Shown here piece after piece: positions 37,801-49,623 of a stretch of 64,000 nt of DNA (the stretch's first letter is position 1; every line of letters starts with the position of its first letter). The stretch is from Distichodus sexfasciatus (lineage: Eukaryota > Chordata > Actinopteri > Characiformes > Distichodontidae): contig JAVGVS010000656.1 in NCBI GenBank assembly GCA_032718565.1, positions 95,687-159,686 of the forward strand. Direction: 5' to 3'. A model generated the notes under the pieces. The model did no database searches and was not told the DNA's origin. It worked only from the letters and a program-made list of their open reading frames with translations. A program made the position numbers and the translations under genes.

Positions 37801-38880
37801 CAAGATGACCCCCAAATTGGGAACTTTCAGACAGCAGTGTATAGTACTTAAGTAACTGTACCTCATTGCTGTACTTAAGCACACCTACATGAACTGAACA
37901 TTAACAGCAGCTTTTATAGTATATTATATGTGATTATAATGATAATAACAGTAATGCACTTTTTTGCTCTAGTACATTTCTATTGATCTGTACTTACATA
38001 CAGTTAGTATCAGATACGTAAGCACTGTATTGATAGTGTACAATTCAGTTCATGTTTAACAAGCTTGATTCAAATTGAATCTCTAATGAATTAAAGATTT
38101 GCTGAATTATTGGCCTGTGCTTATTGATAAATGTAAAAAATAGAGAAAACCGAACACCAAGCACAAGGTTAAAGTCGTTGAGCTGACTGTAAGAACCAGG
38201 GGCTGTTCATGAAACCACCCCTCCTCTTTTTTTCTTTTTTTTACGAGCACCCTATGTCTTGCCCTGCACTCAGCTAAAACATTTAATACTATGAAAAGGC
38301 ACAATGAGCTGCAAGGCCATCATTATTCTCTATTTTGGACGGTCGCTAGTGACCAACAATCACTGGGGCCCGCAGTTTGTAAAAGGCACCATCGACCGCG
38401 ACTGTCCACAGAGCAGTGGCTTTGCAGGCGATGTTGGAGATGGCTAAACATAGACGAGTGACCCGAAAACCCCCGAAAACCTCCATTCCACAGTGTCTGG
38501 GTAAGCGGTGGGTGGCTCAGGGCAGCTCTGCACTGTCAGCTGTTAACTAGTGCAGCGTGTCTGTCTTGGCGGAAGAAGGCCTGTTATGTGACAGCTTGCT
38601 GATTAATATTGAATACTATGTGTACAGCCACATTATAGAGTGTGGCAGCGTGGGGGTTCAGAGGTTGAGTGTGTGTTTGTGTGTGTATACATATATACCA
38701 GCCATTGTGGGAATCAAACCCCTCTATTATTCTACTCAATATATATATATCACTAATCTGATATCTTCATGAGACTTCACACTCTCAATTTAATTATGAA
38801 TATTTTTAGTCATTGATTTACATACAAGGCGTTTTACTGTGCGGTGAAACTTTAAAAGCCCTTTGTTTACTTTGGCTGCA
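37800..38880. other. gene-free segment
   Basis: Degenerate gtacttaag/gtacattt sequence at 37840-38030 may be an old DNA-transposon remnant. No gene. Confidence 0.4.
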
Positions 38881-39140
38881 AATAACCACTTTCAGGTTAA
38901 TATCAGATTGAGCAAGAGAGGATCTGATGAGTGAGAGAGTGACAGCGAGCAGTGAGTCTTTAATAAGATAAACAGTGCGGAGCTACTAAATGATGGCACT
39001 GCAGTCCTCGCAGTCACGTCTGGCAGGGTAGTTAATGTCTACGGAGACGCCGGGTCCGGCAGTGGTCACGTCTGAGAAGGTCAATCATTCATGGGGTCTG
39101 TGAGACTGCATATTTGAGGATGAATTAGGGGTGATGGGCA
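38880..39140. promoter_or_regulatory. candidate conserved non-coding element
   Basis: Unique, balanced composition, CpG-containing; no low complexity. Low certainty. Confidence 0.25.
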
Positions 39141-40035
39141 TTGAGTGAGTAAAAAAGTGTTCTCACATGCCACTGAAAAAGGAATCTCAAATAAGTTCTC
39201 CTTCATTTCTGTTGAAGTTGTTCAGCATCAAAATAAGACATTTACAAATCCATCTTTTACCTGTATTAGGACTGGACTGATGCTACAGGGCTGCCATGAG
39301 CCATTTTCTCAGGCATTTTTTTCTCTCTCTCTCTCTGTCAATAAGTTTTTTTATTTAATGGACGCTTCTTGGAAGTGCTGTGTTGCAACCCATATGAATT
39401 TTGCAGCTCTGTCCTCCTAACGGAACATGGCTGTCAGAAGGCATCAGGAGTGGGCAGCATGGTAGGGGCACTGCGGGACCCCCTCGGGCAGCCCTGTACC
39501 ACACACCTGTCACTATGCCCCCTTTAACTGATTGTAGTGTGAGGCATGAGCGGATGAGAGGCAGTGATGGCATTTAAGTAGCGTCCAGTAAATGGAAATC
39601 CACCGTAATATTTAACTGGCTAACATTTACAAACACTACTGACGTGTTAGGATTTGGAATAACAAATCAGTTTTCAGTATTGCCCGGGAATGTGACACTT
39701 ATCAAGAGAAAAAAGGCTTGGTGTACAGTATCACACATCTTTCATTTAAGCATCTAGGTGGGACGGAGTAAATACCTCCACGTCAACAAAAGGACAGCAG
39801 GAATTCATCGAGATCTCGTGAGAAAGTCCGTCACATTGTTCTGAAAACCATAAATAGAACAAGGTAGAATAATGCTTTTTTTCCAGCCCTGAGCTGGGCG
39901 AACGTCTGATGTTTGGCTGGTGTGTTTGTTCAAGTTTTTGATGGATGAAATCATTACATTTCCCGCTCATGCATTTTGTATGCTTCAGAGACGATTAGTT
40001 ATTCTGGGATTTAGAGAAATGCAGTGAGTAATATA
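39140..40035. other. gene-free segment
   Basis: No recognised element. Confidence 0.5.
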
Positions 40036-40039
40036 TTTT

Positions 40040-40420
40040 TAATCACAGCAGCTGTTTGGCCTCTTATATTGAATATTGTGGCTGGTGCTTGATAGTGATT
40101 AAATTAGACAAACCAAACGGACCACACCAAGACACTGTATTTATTGTAAATAATTTGTTTAGCACATACCTGATCCCTGACGGGAGGCTTCTAGTAAATT
40201 CACAACTAACAGCTTTAGAATGTCATCAGAAGTCATTCCAGAAAGAATAAAGCCACAGCTACACTTTCGAAGGTCCGCCACTCTGCGACCGCTCACTTTG
40301 GGAATCAGTGAATAAAAAGTCTTCTTGTGTAGGCCAGCGGCTTCTAGCTCGGCTGTCATGCTAACTGAGGGCGACCATTGCACAGAGACAGCTTTGATGT
40401 TCATGCTTGGTTGGGGTAAT
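40040..40420. promoter_or_regulatory. candidate conserved non-coding element
   Basis: Unique block with gtgattaaattagacaaacc and mixed composition; open frames on both strands lack codon character. Confidence 0.27.
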
Positions 40421-40429
40421 TGAATGTTT

Positions 40430-41030
40430 GCTCATGACTGCTGATTGAGTGTGTGTGTGTGTTTGTTGAGTTTGGTGCATTAACGACACTCTGATACAGG
40501 CTTGTGACAGATGCCCTGCTTTATCCTGCCATTCCCTCAGGGAGGGCATCATGGCGGCTCACATTTCCGTCCATCTTAGCATCTCTCACTCATACAAGGC
40601 CCACAGCCTTAATTGAGTGTGCTAACTAAGGTACTTACAGTACAACAGGGATTGGTATCACTCATTTATTCCCATACTTCACTGTCTTTCAGATTTTCAG
40701 CGTCTAGACAGTATGTTAACTCATTTGAGACAATTGTTCAACTGTTACAAGTCTGTTAGAAGTCTATGGATGCCTTTAGGCATGAACAATTTTCACTGTT
40801 GGCGTAAATCACAAAAAATAAACCAAAAAGCCATAAAGGAAATGAAAGGTGAGAACTAAATTAAAGAGGAAAGAGAGAGAGCGACACAGAGAGAGAGAAA
40901 CAGAGAGCACTCTGGGTATTAGTGTGTTTATCAGTGTGTGTATTAATGTGTGGGAGAGAGAGACTGTGGGGGTGGGGTTGTAATGAGACAGCATGCCAAC
41001 GGGAGACCACAGGTGTGTGTTTGCACTCCA
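40430..41030. other. gene-free segment
   Basis: AG-rich and TG-rich low complexity at 40860-40980; nothing else. Confidence 0.5.
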
Positions 41031-41340
41031 CCCCACTGAATTCTGGGTAATAGCTGGCATTGGTGCACCTGCGTCCCCTGCAGCCCCCTTGCTCTCACCT
41101 CTAATGGCCCCTAATCGTGCTGCCATCAGGCCCTAATACCCCAGCAGCAGTGCCCTGGCAGCTGCCCCTATTCGCCCGCCAGAGATCTGCCAATCTCCCT
41201 TCCTCTCTGTCCATCACATTTGCACCAAATGTTTGGCTGGAATTGATGTTAACTGCACGCAGAATTATCGCGCCCTGCTGAGAGGAGACATATTAATTTA
41301 TGACATGCAGTCTGTATAATACCTAATTGTTCTAAAACCC
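41030..41340. promoter_or_regulatory. candidate conserved non-coding element
   Basis: Unusual regular spacing of ctaat: tctaatggcccctaatcg and gccctaatacccc within 45 bases, then gcacgcagaattatcgcgcc. Confidence 0.3.
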
Positions 41341-41349
41341 AAGGATTGC

Positions 41350-42110
41350 ACAAAAAATGACAAGCAAGAGACAGTACGGCGAGACACAGTTCGTCTGTAT
41401 GGACACACATGGACATGAACCAATTTACGAACAAGGGAGTAAGACTGCAGTGGTGGCTGCACAGCTCTCTATTACACACAATGCAGCATCAAGTCCTTTC
41501 CCACAGCAACAATAATGCCTTTTATACTGTCCCATCAAAATCCTGGGCCACATGGGCCCCTTGAGCTTCCTTACACTCACTTTACTGTGGTCTGATAATT
41601 ATAAACAGACACTAGCCTGTCACAGAGAGGATTGGCAAATATTCATTCTCTGTAGGAGACCTGAAAGCCCTTGGAGGTATAACATGGATCCTGTTAGAGT
41701 AAAATAATGTGAATAAATAAGCACAGCATGATTGTGGACATGATAATTCTATCATGTGTTCATAAAGTGTATATCTAATACGTATGTATATTGAGAACAA
41801 ACAATATGAAGATGATTTTTGTAATCCGGAGATGGCACTTAATATCAGACACAATGTTACAAATTACACGAAAAATGGTCTTAAATCATGTAGGATTTAC
41901 ATGATGAAAGTGATGTTGTCAATTCCAATTTCCATTCTATTGCTTTGTGTAACAGCCTTCCAGTATCACGTGGGTACATATGAACTACTTTGTTTTGGGT
42001 GAGCGGGTACAGATGGTTTTTACGGTGTCACCTTGTCCCTGTGTTTCTGATGTAGAGAAAGAGAGAGAGAGAGATGGAGGCAGGGAGAGAGGGGGGAAAG
42101 AGGAGGTGAA
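41350..42110. other. gene-free segment
   Basis: AT-rich with a short AG run at 42058-42080. Confidence 0.5.
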
Positions 42111-42119
42111 GGATAAACT

Positions 42120-42430
42120 AACACTAGGTCACTCAAGCCATCAGCTGAAATGAGAATTCATCAGCTAGAAAACAAACTCGGATGCACCTCTCATTGGGTG
42201 GTCTGGCCCCGCTGCAGAGCCGGAACGAGGGCTGACTCGCATCCAGCAGCTAACGGATGCGGCGAAGGTCCCGGCAGCGCGATGGCTTTATATCAAAACT
42301 CCGCCAGCTCTCCTAACACTCTATCCTGCTGCTGGAAATCCTGTGCCTAATGATATCCAGCCTCAAACCTGGAGGGGAGAAAGGGTTAAAGCAAGCCAAT
42401 TGAGCGAATAATAAGTTCAATTAGGAGATT
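42120..42430. promoter_or_regulatory. candidate conserved non-coding element
   Basis: Unique block ending in caagccaattgagcgaataa and gttcaattaggag. Confidence 0.3.
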
Positions 42431-42957
42431 GGGGGACTGGCGCTGAATGAAAACCAGAGGACACCACTGCAAGCTGCTCATGAAGAGGAGGGAAAATGTG
42501 TCAGGGGAGGGTAACCTGGCGGGTGGCCAGAGACAGGAGTCGGAGAGAGTGGAGGCCCTGGGGCCGGGCGGCTGAGGAGAAGCAGGAGCAAGGCAGCTGC
42601 TTGAAATCTCTCGCCAAAGAGATCCGTTTAGCAAAGTGAAGTCGTGATAGAGAAAAACTGTGCACATTTGAATAAGTGAACTAAACACATTAAGTTTGCA
42701 GCATAACGAATGCTCAGATATGCGGCTGGGAGCAGGGGGAGTTGGTAAGGAAAAAAGTTGAGCGGATATAGAAGCACTTGAGAGGAGGAAATGAACAGGT
42801 GCAATAACAGCAAGCTGTGAAGAAATAATATTACTGATAAAATAAGAAAGTTCTGAAATTTTCAGTAATAACATGTGCAAGGTCATATACTTCTATTGTG
42901 CTAATGTGAGATCCAGATCAGGTCGATTTATATAAATTGCTGATGATTTATGAATAT

Positions 42958-42987
42958 GGTTTATTAGATCTGATGATCTAATAAACC
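42958..42987. repeat. 30-base perfect hairpin
   Basis: ggtttattagatc and gatctaataaacc are exact inverted complements with a 4-base spacer (tgat). Confidence 0.85.
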
Positions 42988-43067
42988 TAAAAAAATCTAA
43001 CCTAAAAATCTGCTTATTATTGGGGCACCTATGAGGGTGGGACAGCCAAATAATTTAGACTCTTTGG

Positions 43068-43186
43068 ACCAGTTTCCAAGTCTAAGATTAAGACTAGTCC
43101 TAAATTGACTTTCAGTGGTAAATCTCTATTGGTATTGCCACTTAGTCCAAGACTAGGCTTAATCCATGTTCAAGAAACCAGCCCTT
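43068..43186. mobile_element. short MITE
   Basis: Begins gaccagtttccaagtctaag and ends agaaaccagcccttt; the ends are imperfect inverted repeats (..gattaagactagtcc.. against ..gactaggcttaatcc..). This matches a fish MITE with gaaaccagccctta-type termini known to me by pattern. Confidence 0.6.
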
Positions 43187-43189
43187 TAT

Positions 43190-45290
43190 GTCAGGATCTT
43201 CTTCATTAGAAGAACAAGAAAAGTTACAGTGTGGCAGATCAGTTCCAGGAACATCAGTCCAACTACACCCTGTAGCCCATTTTTTCTCTTATTATGGTTT
43301 GTTGTGATTGCTTTTTATGTAGTAATGAAAGAGTGTTTGTTTCTTGTGGCCACACCACTCACTTTGCCCAAGTCCTTGTCCCTCTGCAAAAGACAACATT
43401 GCATTGTTCAACAGGCAACCGCCAAGCCTTGTGAACTTTTAGAATCGTTTTGGAGGAATGTCAGCCATTAAGGGTTGTTTCATCCGTATCCGGATTTTAA
43501 TCTGTATTTCCAGTTAAAGAGAAACTCATTTAGGGCATGGAAGATAAAAATGGGCAAGAGTCTTTCAGCATTTTTAATTGATGCACTTTATTGAAATGAC
43601 AGCAATTTGAGAAGAAAACAAAACAAACATTAAGACACAAACCAAAGAGCCAAATAATGCACATAACTTATTATCACTTAGTGATAATGATGATTTGATT
43701 GAAAAGGAAAAGAACCAATCCCGGAGTGGCAGTCCTGATTCACATTGTAGGTGCTGATGAGGGTAAAGGTTTTGTCTCCAAAGCAAGCAGGCTGAGCGTT
43801 GTGCTTAGTTATGAGGCACTGCATGATTGCAAAAAAAGAGAAAATAAAAATGGTCATATGGTTAAAATGCCAACACAGAGTTTTGTCATCTTTAAAGATG
43901 GGCATGTCCTAACTGTATTGTGATTTTGTGAGATGAATAAGTGCCAAGTTACACAGTCAAGTTTCAACATAAATTCATATTGTGTTGATTGTAGGTTGTA
44001 TAAATGTGTACTGTAACGTTACCATTGTAATTATTTCCTCATTTCTGTCTGAGACACACTGCATCATGTGTAATAAAAGTATAAATCATTCTTCATGTTT
44101 TGCTTTTCTATAAACCAATAAAAGATTTTTCTACATCGCTCAAACTAACTGTCAGGAGTCTAACTTGGAGAAAGTGTGTTGAAAGGCCCTCAAGCATGTT
44201 TGCTCTGTGAGTTTGCCTGCTCTCTAGGAACCACTTGTTTCCCCACAAGGGGACATGATCACTTCCAATTAACCCCCACAGCACAGCGTGAGTGAGAGTG
44301 ATTGTCTTCCCGCCTGGCGAAGGAGAAAATGAGAGCGAGTGCGAGAAATTGAAAAGACAGAGACAGTAGGGACGGATAATTGGTGAGTGACCCTGACCCG
44401 TCGCTCATCAGGGACTCTGCAAATCTCCTTTTGTTTTCGGCACTATCTTGGTCTGCACCAGCCTTGTGCAGGGCGGAAGGAAGGAGGTGATGAAGAAGGC
44501 GAGAGAGTGGGATGTCGCCCCTGCGGCAGGTTAAACACCGGTCTAGCATGCGCACACACTTGTCTCACCAGGATCGTGGATAATTTGGCAGGAGGGCAGG
44601 GACAGACTCATCAGAGCCACTTGTCTCAGACTGATCTGGGCGCTGCAGGGGGGTGGAGCCATGAGGGGATGCTGGGATGGTAATGGTAGGGGTGGGTCTT
44701 GGCCTCCCAGAGTGATGACTGATTGACAAGTTTAAGTGAGGTTTGGATCCAGCTGACAATCACTACTGTGTTATTAGCCACCCTTATGACAGCCTGCAAA
44801 TATCTGACATTTTAAAGAGCGAAATTCAAAACATTTCAGAACTACAACTATGTGAAAAAAATCATTGATAGCTTTTCTCAGTGTAGATGGGTAATATTAT
44901 AATAAACAATCTCATTGGAAACTGGAATGTGTTCTTAAAGGTACAATATGTCCAAAGAATTATGAATGAAAACGAAATATTGAAATTGACTTAAATAAAT
45001 GCATTTCAGCCCGAATGCTAAAAAATGCTTTTTAGTAGACCAAAGAATGTAAGCTAAATGTTAAGAGAATGTCACCAATTTACAATTTGGATGGGCAAAT
45101 AAGACATTAACAAGCTCCAAGAGATAAAGCAAAGCACAAAACACGTTACTTGTACCTTTAAGTGACATCTGAGTGATCACAGTAGCGGACGAAATAAATA
45201 GTCGTGTAACACTGCACTGGAATCACATATTCCACACACTTTTATCAGCAGATCAAGGAGGTACTAAACTGAGTCTAAACCACCATTGTG
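43190..45290. other. gene-free segment
   Basis: No repeat family or exon recognised. Confidence 0.5.
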
Positions 45291-45299
45291 AAACCTGAA

Positions 45300-45660
45300 A
45301 CTGGCCACAGTGGGCCTTATTAGCGGGAATTGGCCGGTGGTTATGAGATTGCTGCTTAAGAGAGCACAGACTGCGAAGAGGGGAAAGCGGGAAGAGAACA
45401 GCGGCTCAAAAACACCACAACTAATGCTGTAGTCTGAGGCTTCTTTGTGTCACAGCTTGTTCAGTGTGAAACGCTGCGGGCTCCCCACGGGATGGCTGGG
45501 CCGCTCCGCAAGCACTAGCACTTCCATGCGAATTATTGTCACTCCTGCATATGTCTCATTACAGAGGCCTGGCCCTGGCGGCTTTAGCCAGGTCTTTAAT
45601 TGAATGGGACTGAAACGCTGGCCAGACTCAGTCATACTGAGAATCAGAGGCTTTAAACCC
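45300..45660. promoter_or_regulatory. candidate conserved non-coding element
   Basis: Unique block with ccttattagcgggaattggc, gcgaattattgtcac and ctcattacagaggcc; closest candidates to satb2 along with 46060-46340. Confidence 0.32.
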
Positions 45661-46059
45661 TAAAAAGTAATATCAAAGAGATTGGCACAGCTTACAAACA
45701 CAATGCCGTAACAAAAAGTGAGTTCTTGTTTTGAATAAACCTTGTTGCAACTGAAATTACATTTTAAAGTTGCTAAAAATAACACTGTGGCATTCCGCTG
45801 ACACCAAGCCTCTGCAGTGCCCTGTAAGTCTGGATGTTTTTGAGACATTCTTTGATTGTATATGTTTGTCTTTGCGTGTGAAGTGTTTGGAGTTGTGAAA
45901 TTTGTTAGGAGCATTTGCACGTCAAAGACAAAAAAAGAAAACGATTCCATTCATGATAGACAAAACAGCTACATAGACCATAAACATCACCTCATGAACA
46001 AAAACAGTTTAAAGGTCAGTGTAAAGTTTACAATGACTATTATTTAGAATTATTCTTTT

Positions 46060-46340
46060 ATCCAGAAATGAGCAGGTAGCAGCTGATTCTTGACAGCAAA
46101 TCGGGACCCCGTAATTCCACGCGGTATCCACCGAGGCTTTACAAAAGAGGAGACGTGTTTCTTTGGGCTCGCGTCCGCAGGTTAACATGTCTCCATTTTG
46201 GGTGCAGAGTTTTTAATTGGCTCAAAAATAGATTGTCAGCATTCATTTTTAAAAGTACATTTCCCTATGCCTTGTTGTTATTTTTTGGATCTGAATCCAG
46301 GGTCCATCTATTGCCTTTTCTCTTTGGGAAAAAATGTGTA
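46060..46340. promoter_or_regulatory. candidate conserved non-coding element next to satb2 3' end
   Basis: Unique block with tttttaattggctcaaaa and gtcagcattcattttt. Could also belong to a longer 3' UTR. Confidence 0.28.
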
Positions 46341-46500
46341 GCGTAGACAGAACTGGCAGTACACTATATCACAAGGTCCACTCAATATATTCAGTAACTG
46401 CTTCTAATTCTCTTGAGTCTGTTTTGGCAGTGTTCCCTCTTTCATAAAGTCTCTCATTACCAAAACAACAGCTTTGAGCCAAAAGCCGATATTAAACTGT

Positions 46501-46600
46501 GAAAAAAAAAAAAAAAAAACCCACAACCAAAAATAACAGCAATGACAGCAAGAACAACCATAATAACAATAATAATAATAACAATAATAATAATAATTGT
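46501..46600. repeat. A-run and ATA trinucleotide repeat
   Basis: An uninterrupted A-run (46502-46519) followed 40 bases later by an imperfect (ATA)n run at 46560-46598. Confidence 0.9.
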
Positions 46601-46898
46601 GGATAAAGATAGCAATAAATAGAGATGTGGAATAAAGTGTGGGTAGGTGGCATGGAATTGGAACAAAGATAGAGGGAACGAGAGAGAGGAAAAGGAAGGG
46701 GGGTGGAAGAGAGGGATGTGGGACTACCACACTTAAAGCGACTGATTGTTGACAGTTGCTGTATATATGTCATTGTCATTGTCCTCCACTTGGGCACGTG
46801 AGGCAGTCAAACTGCATTCATTCTTGTCTTTTCATCTTGTCACTAGCAGTTCAATGTACTTAGTAGAATGTGTCCATTTTACTCAACGCTAACTTTCT

Positions 46899-46904
46899 TT
46901 TATT
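46899..46904 (-). terminator. candidate poly(A) signal AATAAA for satb2
   Basis: AATAAA on the minus strand in the context ttgcacttAATAAAAGAAAG, 1.08 kb past the stop codon. It is the first canonical hexamer I find downstream of the coding end. Cleavage would fall near 46870-46885. Confidence 0.4.
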
Positions 46905-47983
46905 AAGTGCAAAGAAAACACAAATAGGGACACCTCGTGACACACGCATTTGCACGAAAAACAAGCACACAGAAAACATTTGGACCTACGAACGAAGGTG
47001 TTGAGGAGCGCCCATGTGAGACTTGGGACATGTGAGACACAAGTTTCAGGGTGAAGCAGCGGTCTGTCCGGTCACACTGGGCTATTTGAAAAGATGTGGC
47101 TGTTTGTGGGCGGGATGGCTCGTCTTCAAAGGGCCTGGTGGGGTAACTGTGGACCTTTCAGTAGACCACATGTGTTTACAGTGGAACTGATGGGCTCGGC
47201 TGATGTATACACCCAAGCCCTCATCACTACCTCCAACACAACCACCCACTCACCCATTCAACCAACCGCTTAAATAGCCAAGCTTAGCCACCTCTATGGA
47301 GACACAAAGAATGCCCCGTCACAGAGGGGAGGAAGAGGGAAGCCACAGCCACCCACCAGGCTCCTTGATCAAGAAAAGTCAAGATGTGTGGGTTCCTGTG
47401 GAATTCCATGGATCATCTAAACCTCGTCTAAAGCTCAGTCTCTGTCATTAAGGAACGCTGTAGAGGTGGAGGAAGGAGGGTGGGACAGCAGTCCCTAATG
47501 ATAGACCCCCTGGAGTTAAGTGGAAATTAAGGAGTCCTTGGCAGAATTGTGTAGTCACTTGATAGAAAATTGTTTGACTTGTTTTTCTTACTTTCTTTTA
47601 CTATAAGGTGGCCACTAAAACACATATGACTTTCCTTAGATAACTCTTTCTTACTAACTTTGAATTCTGGCCAAAATTGTCATCAATTTTCCTTCATTGT
47701 TTTTACTAAAACAACTGTCATTGTGTCTGACACTGTTCACCAAAGCTTGTGAACTTTCATATCAGATATATTGTGGCAACAATTTATGTTCCCAGTAGAA
47801 TCAGTATCCAAATATAATCTTGTCCTTTTTTAGCATCCCTTTAGCAAGGCTTCATTCGACCCTGTGTCTATTTTGTAGTCTTTATACCTGCTTTCAGAAT
47901 GCAACAGTCTCAGTAATAGTTCTTCCAGTTCTTCCTCAAACCGCTAGCCAACTTTCCTCATCATTTCTCAAGAATGGAGTGCT
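46899..47983 (-). other. satb2: probable satb2 3' UTR
   Basis: The region follows the satb2 stop codon and has no open frame of note. It is AT-rich on average and free of recognisable repeats. The nearest canonical poly(A) hexamer in gene orientation is at its far end. The true 3' UTR may be longer, since mammalian SATB2 has a long one. Confidence 0.45.
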
Positions 47984-48601
47984 CTATCTCTGATACTCAA
48001 CCTGATCTCGGGGGCTAGGGGATGAACTGGAGGAGGGCAGGGAGCTGGGACGGCCTGACCCTAGAGACCCACCCTTGTCCTTGCTCTCTTCTTGGCCTGA
48101 GGTGGAGGATGGCGTTGAGGCAGTAGCTCCTGTTGAGGCACCTTCTTGTCCGCTGTAGATTTCCTCGTGTCCATCTTCACTGGATTCTGCATCCTCTGAG
48201 CCAGAGAGAAGCTCCTCGTCTCGATACTCTGAAACATCCACTCCAGTGCCTTCAGCTCCCAGCTCCTTTAGGCGGCCATGATGCTTCACATGGTAGCGCT
48301 GGTTCTGGAAAAACTTGACAATGGTGTGTTTGGGCAGGTCCAGCTGGGCTGAAAGGGTGTGAATGGCCTCCTGGTCAGGATACAGACCCACATCTTGGAT
48401 AAAACTCTGAAGAATGCCTAGAGCTTCCAGTGAGATCTTGGTGCGTGAGCGGGGCTTTTTGGCAACACTGTTACCTCCTCCAGTAGCGCCACCACTACCA
48501 GCTCCAACCTGGGGGTTCTCTTCTAAGCCAGGATTTGGCACAGGGTCCTCACGCATGGGTGAGTGGTCCTTCAGAGGGGGTACTTGTTGTCTGTGGAGTG
48601 C
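47984..48601 (-). CDS. satb2: satb2 terminal coding exon: homeodomain and C-terminal tail
   Basis: The exon starts after an acceptor ending attttcttaccag and runs 205 codons to a TAG at 47984-47986. It opens ALHRQQVPPLKDHSPMRED, corresponding to VLHRQQ in mammals, which fixes the acceptor. A Gly-rich stretch precedes AKKPRSRTKIS and the homeodomain (about 48275-48454). Recognition-helix region KFFQNQRYHVK keeps Asn51 and Arg53 but has Phe in place of the usual Trp48, a known SATB peculiarity. The tail starts acidic (EYRDEELLSGSED) and becomes Ser/Gly-rich, ending DQVEYQR. It is roughly twice the length of the mammalian tail as I recall it. Two in-phase upstream acceptors exist at 48616 and 48640. 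Confidence 0.95.
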   Translation of the reverse strand, partial: ALHRQQVPPLKDHSPMREDPVPNPGLEENPQVGAGSGGATGGGNSVAKKPRSRTKISLEALGILQSFIQDVGLYPDQEAIHTLSAQLDLPKHTIVKFFQNQRYHVKHHGRLKELGAEGTGVDVSEYRDEELLSGSEDAESSEDGHEEIYSGQEGASTGATASTPSSTSGQEESKDKGGSLGSGRPSSLPSSSSSPSPRDQVEYQR

Positions 48602-49581
48602 CTGGTAAGAAAATAACTGGTAAGTAGGATGCAGCATTTCCTAAACAAAATACATGATTTTAGCTATGCCTTAAAGTGCAAAGTTTTCCTTCAATGGATA
48701 CTTCTGTTGTCGCAAAGCTCTTGACCAGAATGTCCAGTCACCTCTAGTAAAATTCCAACCACAATGCCCTAGGTTCTGACTGTTTAACCAACTGTATTAC
48801 ACAAATACCACTGGAATGTTCCTTTTACCATTCATAAGGCAATATTGCCACCAAGATCATTAACAATGTTGGAACTATGTACAGCCGTATGGAGTACAAA
48901 AAAAAAGTCTGTCTGCACAGAAAAGTGAATACTGGATAAATATACACAGTACCCGAAACAAAGAACATGGAAAATAACTATTATGAAGACAACTTGTATA
49001 ATGGCCATTTGACAACCAGCACCAAGACAGTTTTAAATTCAGACAGAACAAAAGACATCAATCAAAATGTAAAAGCATGTTTTAGATCTGACTGACCACT
49101 AAATTGACCAAAAAAGGCAAACTCCAGGCACATTCATCATGAAACTGTAAACACTTGTTGTCATCTTGCACAATTATAACAATGCAACCATTAGCATTAA
49201 CCAACACGTCAGCAGGTTAGGGACAACCAGAGCATTTATAGAGCTGTCTCCATAAATCACGCTTTTTACCCAATTACTAATTCAAACATCAACAGAAGGA
49301 AGTGGGAGAGATGCAGACTAGATGGGGGATTTGTGGTAAATAGCTGCGATGTAAATAGTAAATAGGTGGGTGGACGGGAAGGGAGTTAATGTTTCTGGAA
49401 TGCTCTGTGGAAGGTGCAGCATCAGAGCTCACCACCGAGCTATCGAAGTCTGTGGTGCTGGCCCGCTGGGTTTATGACCAGGGTGGGGTGCCCAATGCCT
49501 CCACGCTGGAATGCTAAGCTATAAATCTGTGGTGCATTAAAATTAAAGGACCTACATAAAGATAATAGTCACTCACTCTCG

Positions 49582-49623
<42 letters not shown>

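Noticed and set aside
42386..42886. 166-codon open frame, minus strand
   Set aside because: No domain or codon pattern; composition follows the local AG-rich plus strand. The region looks like regulatory DNA.
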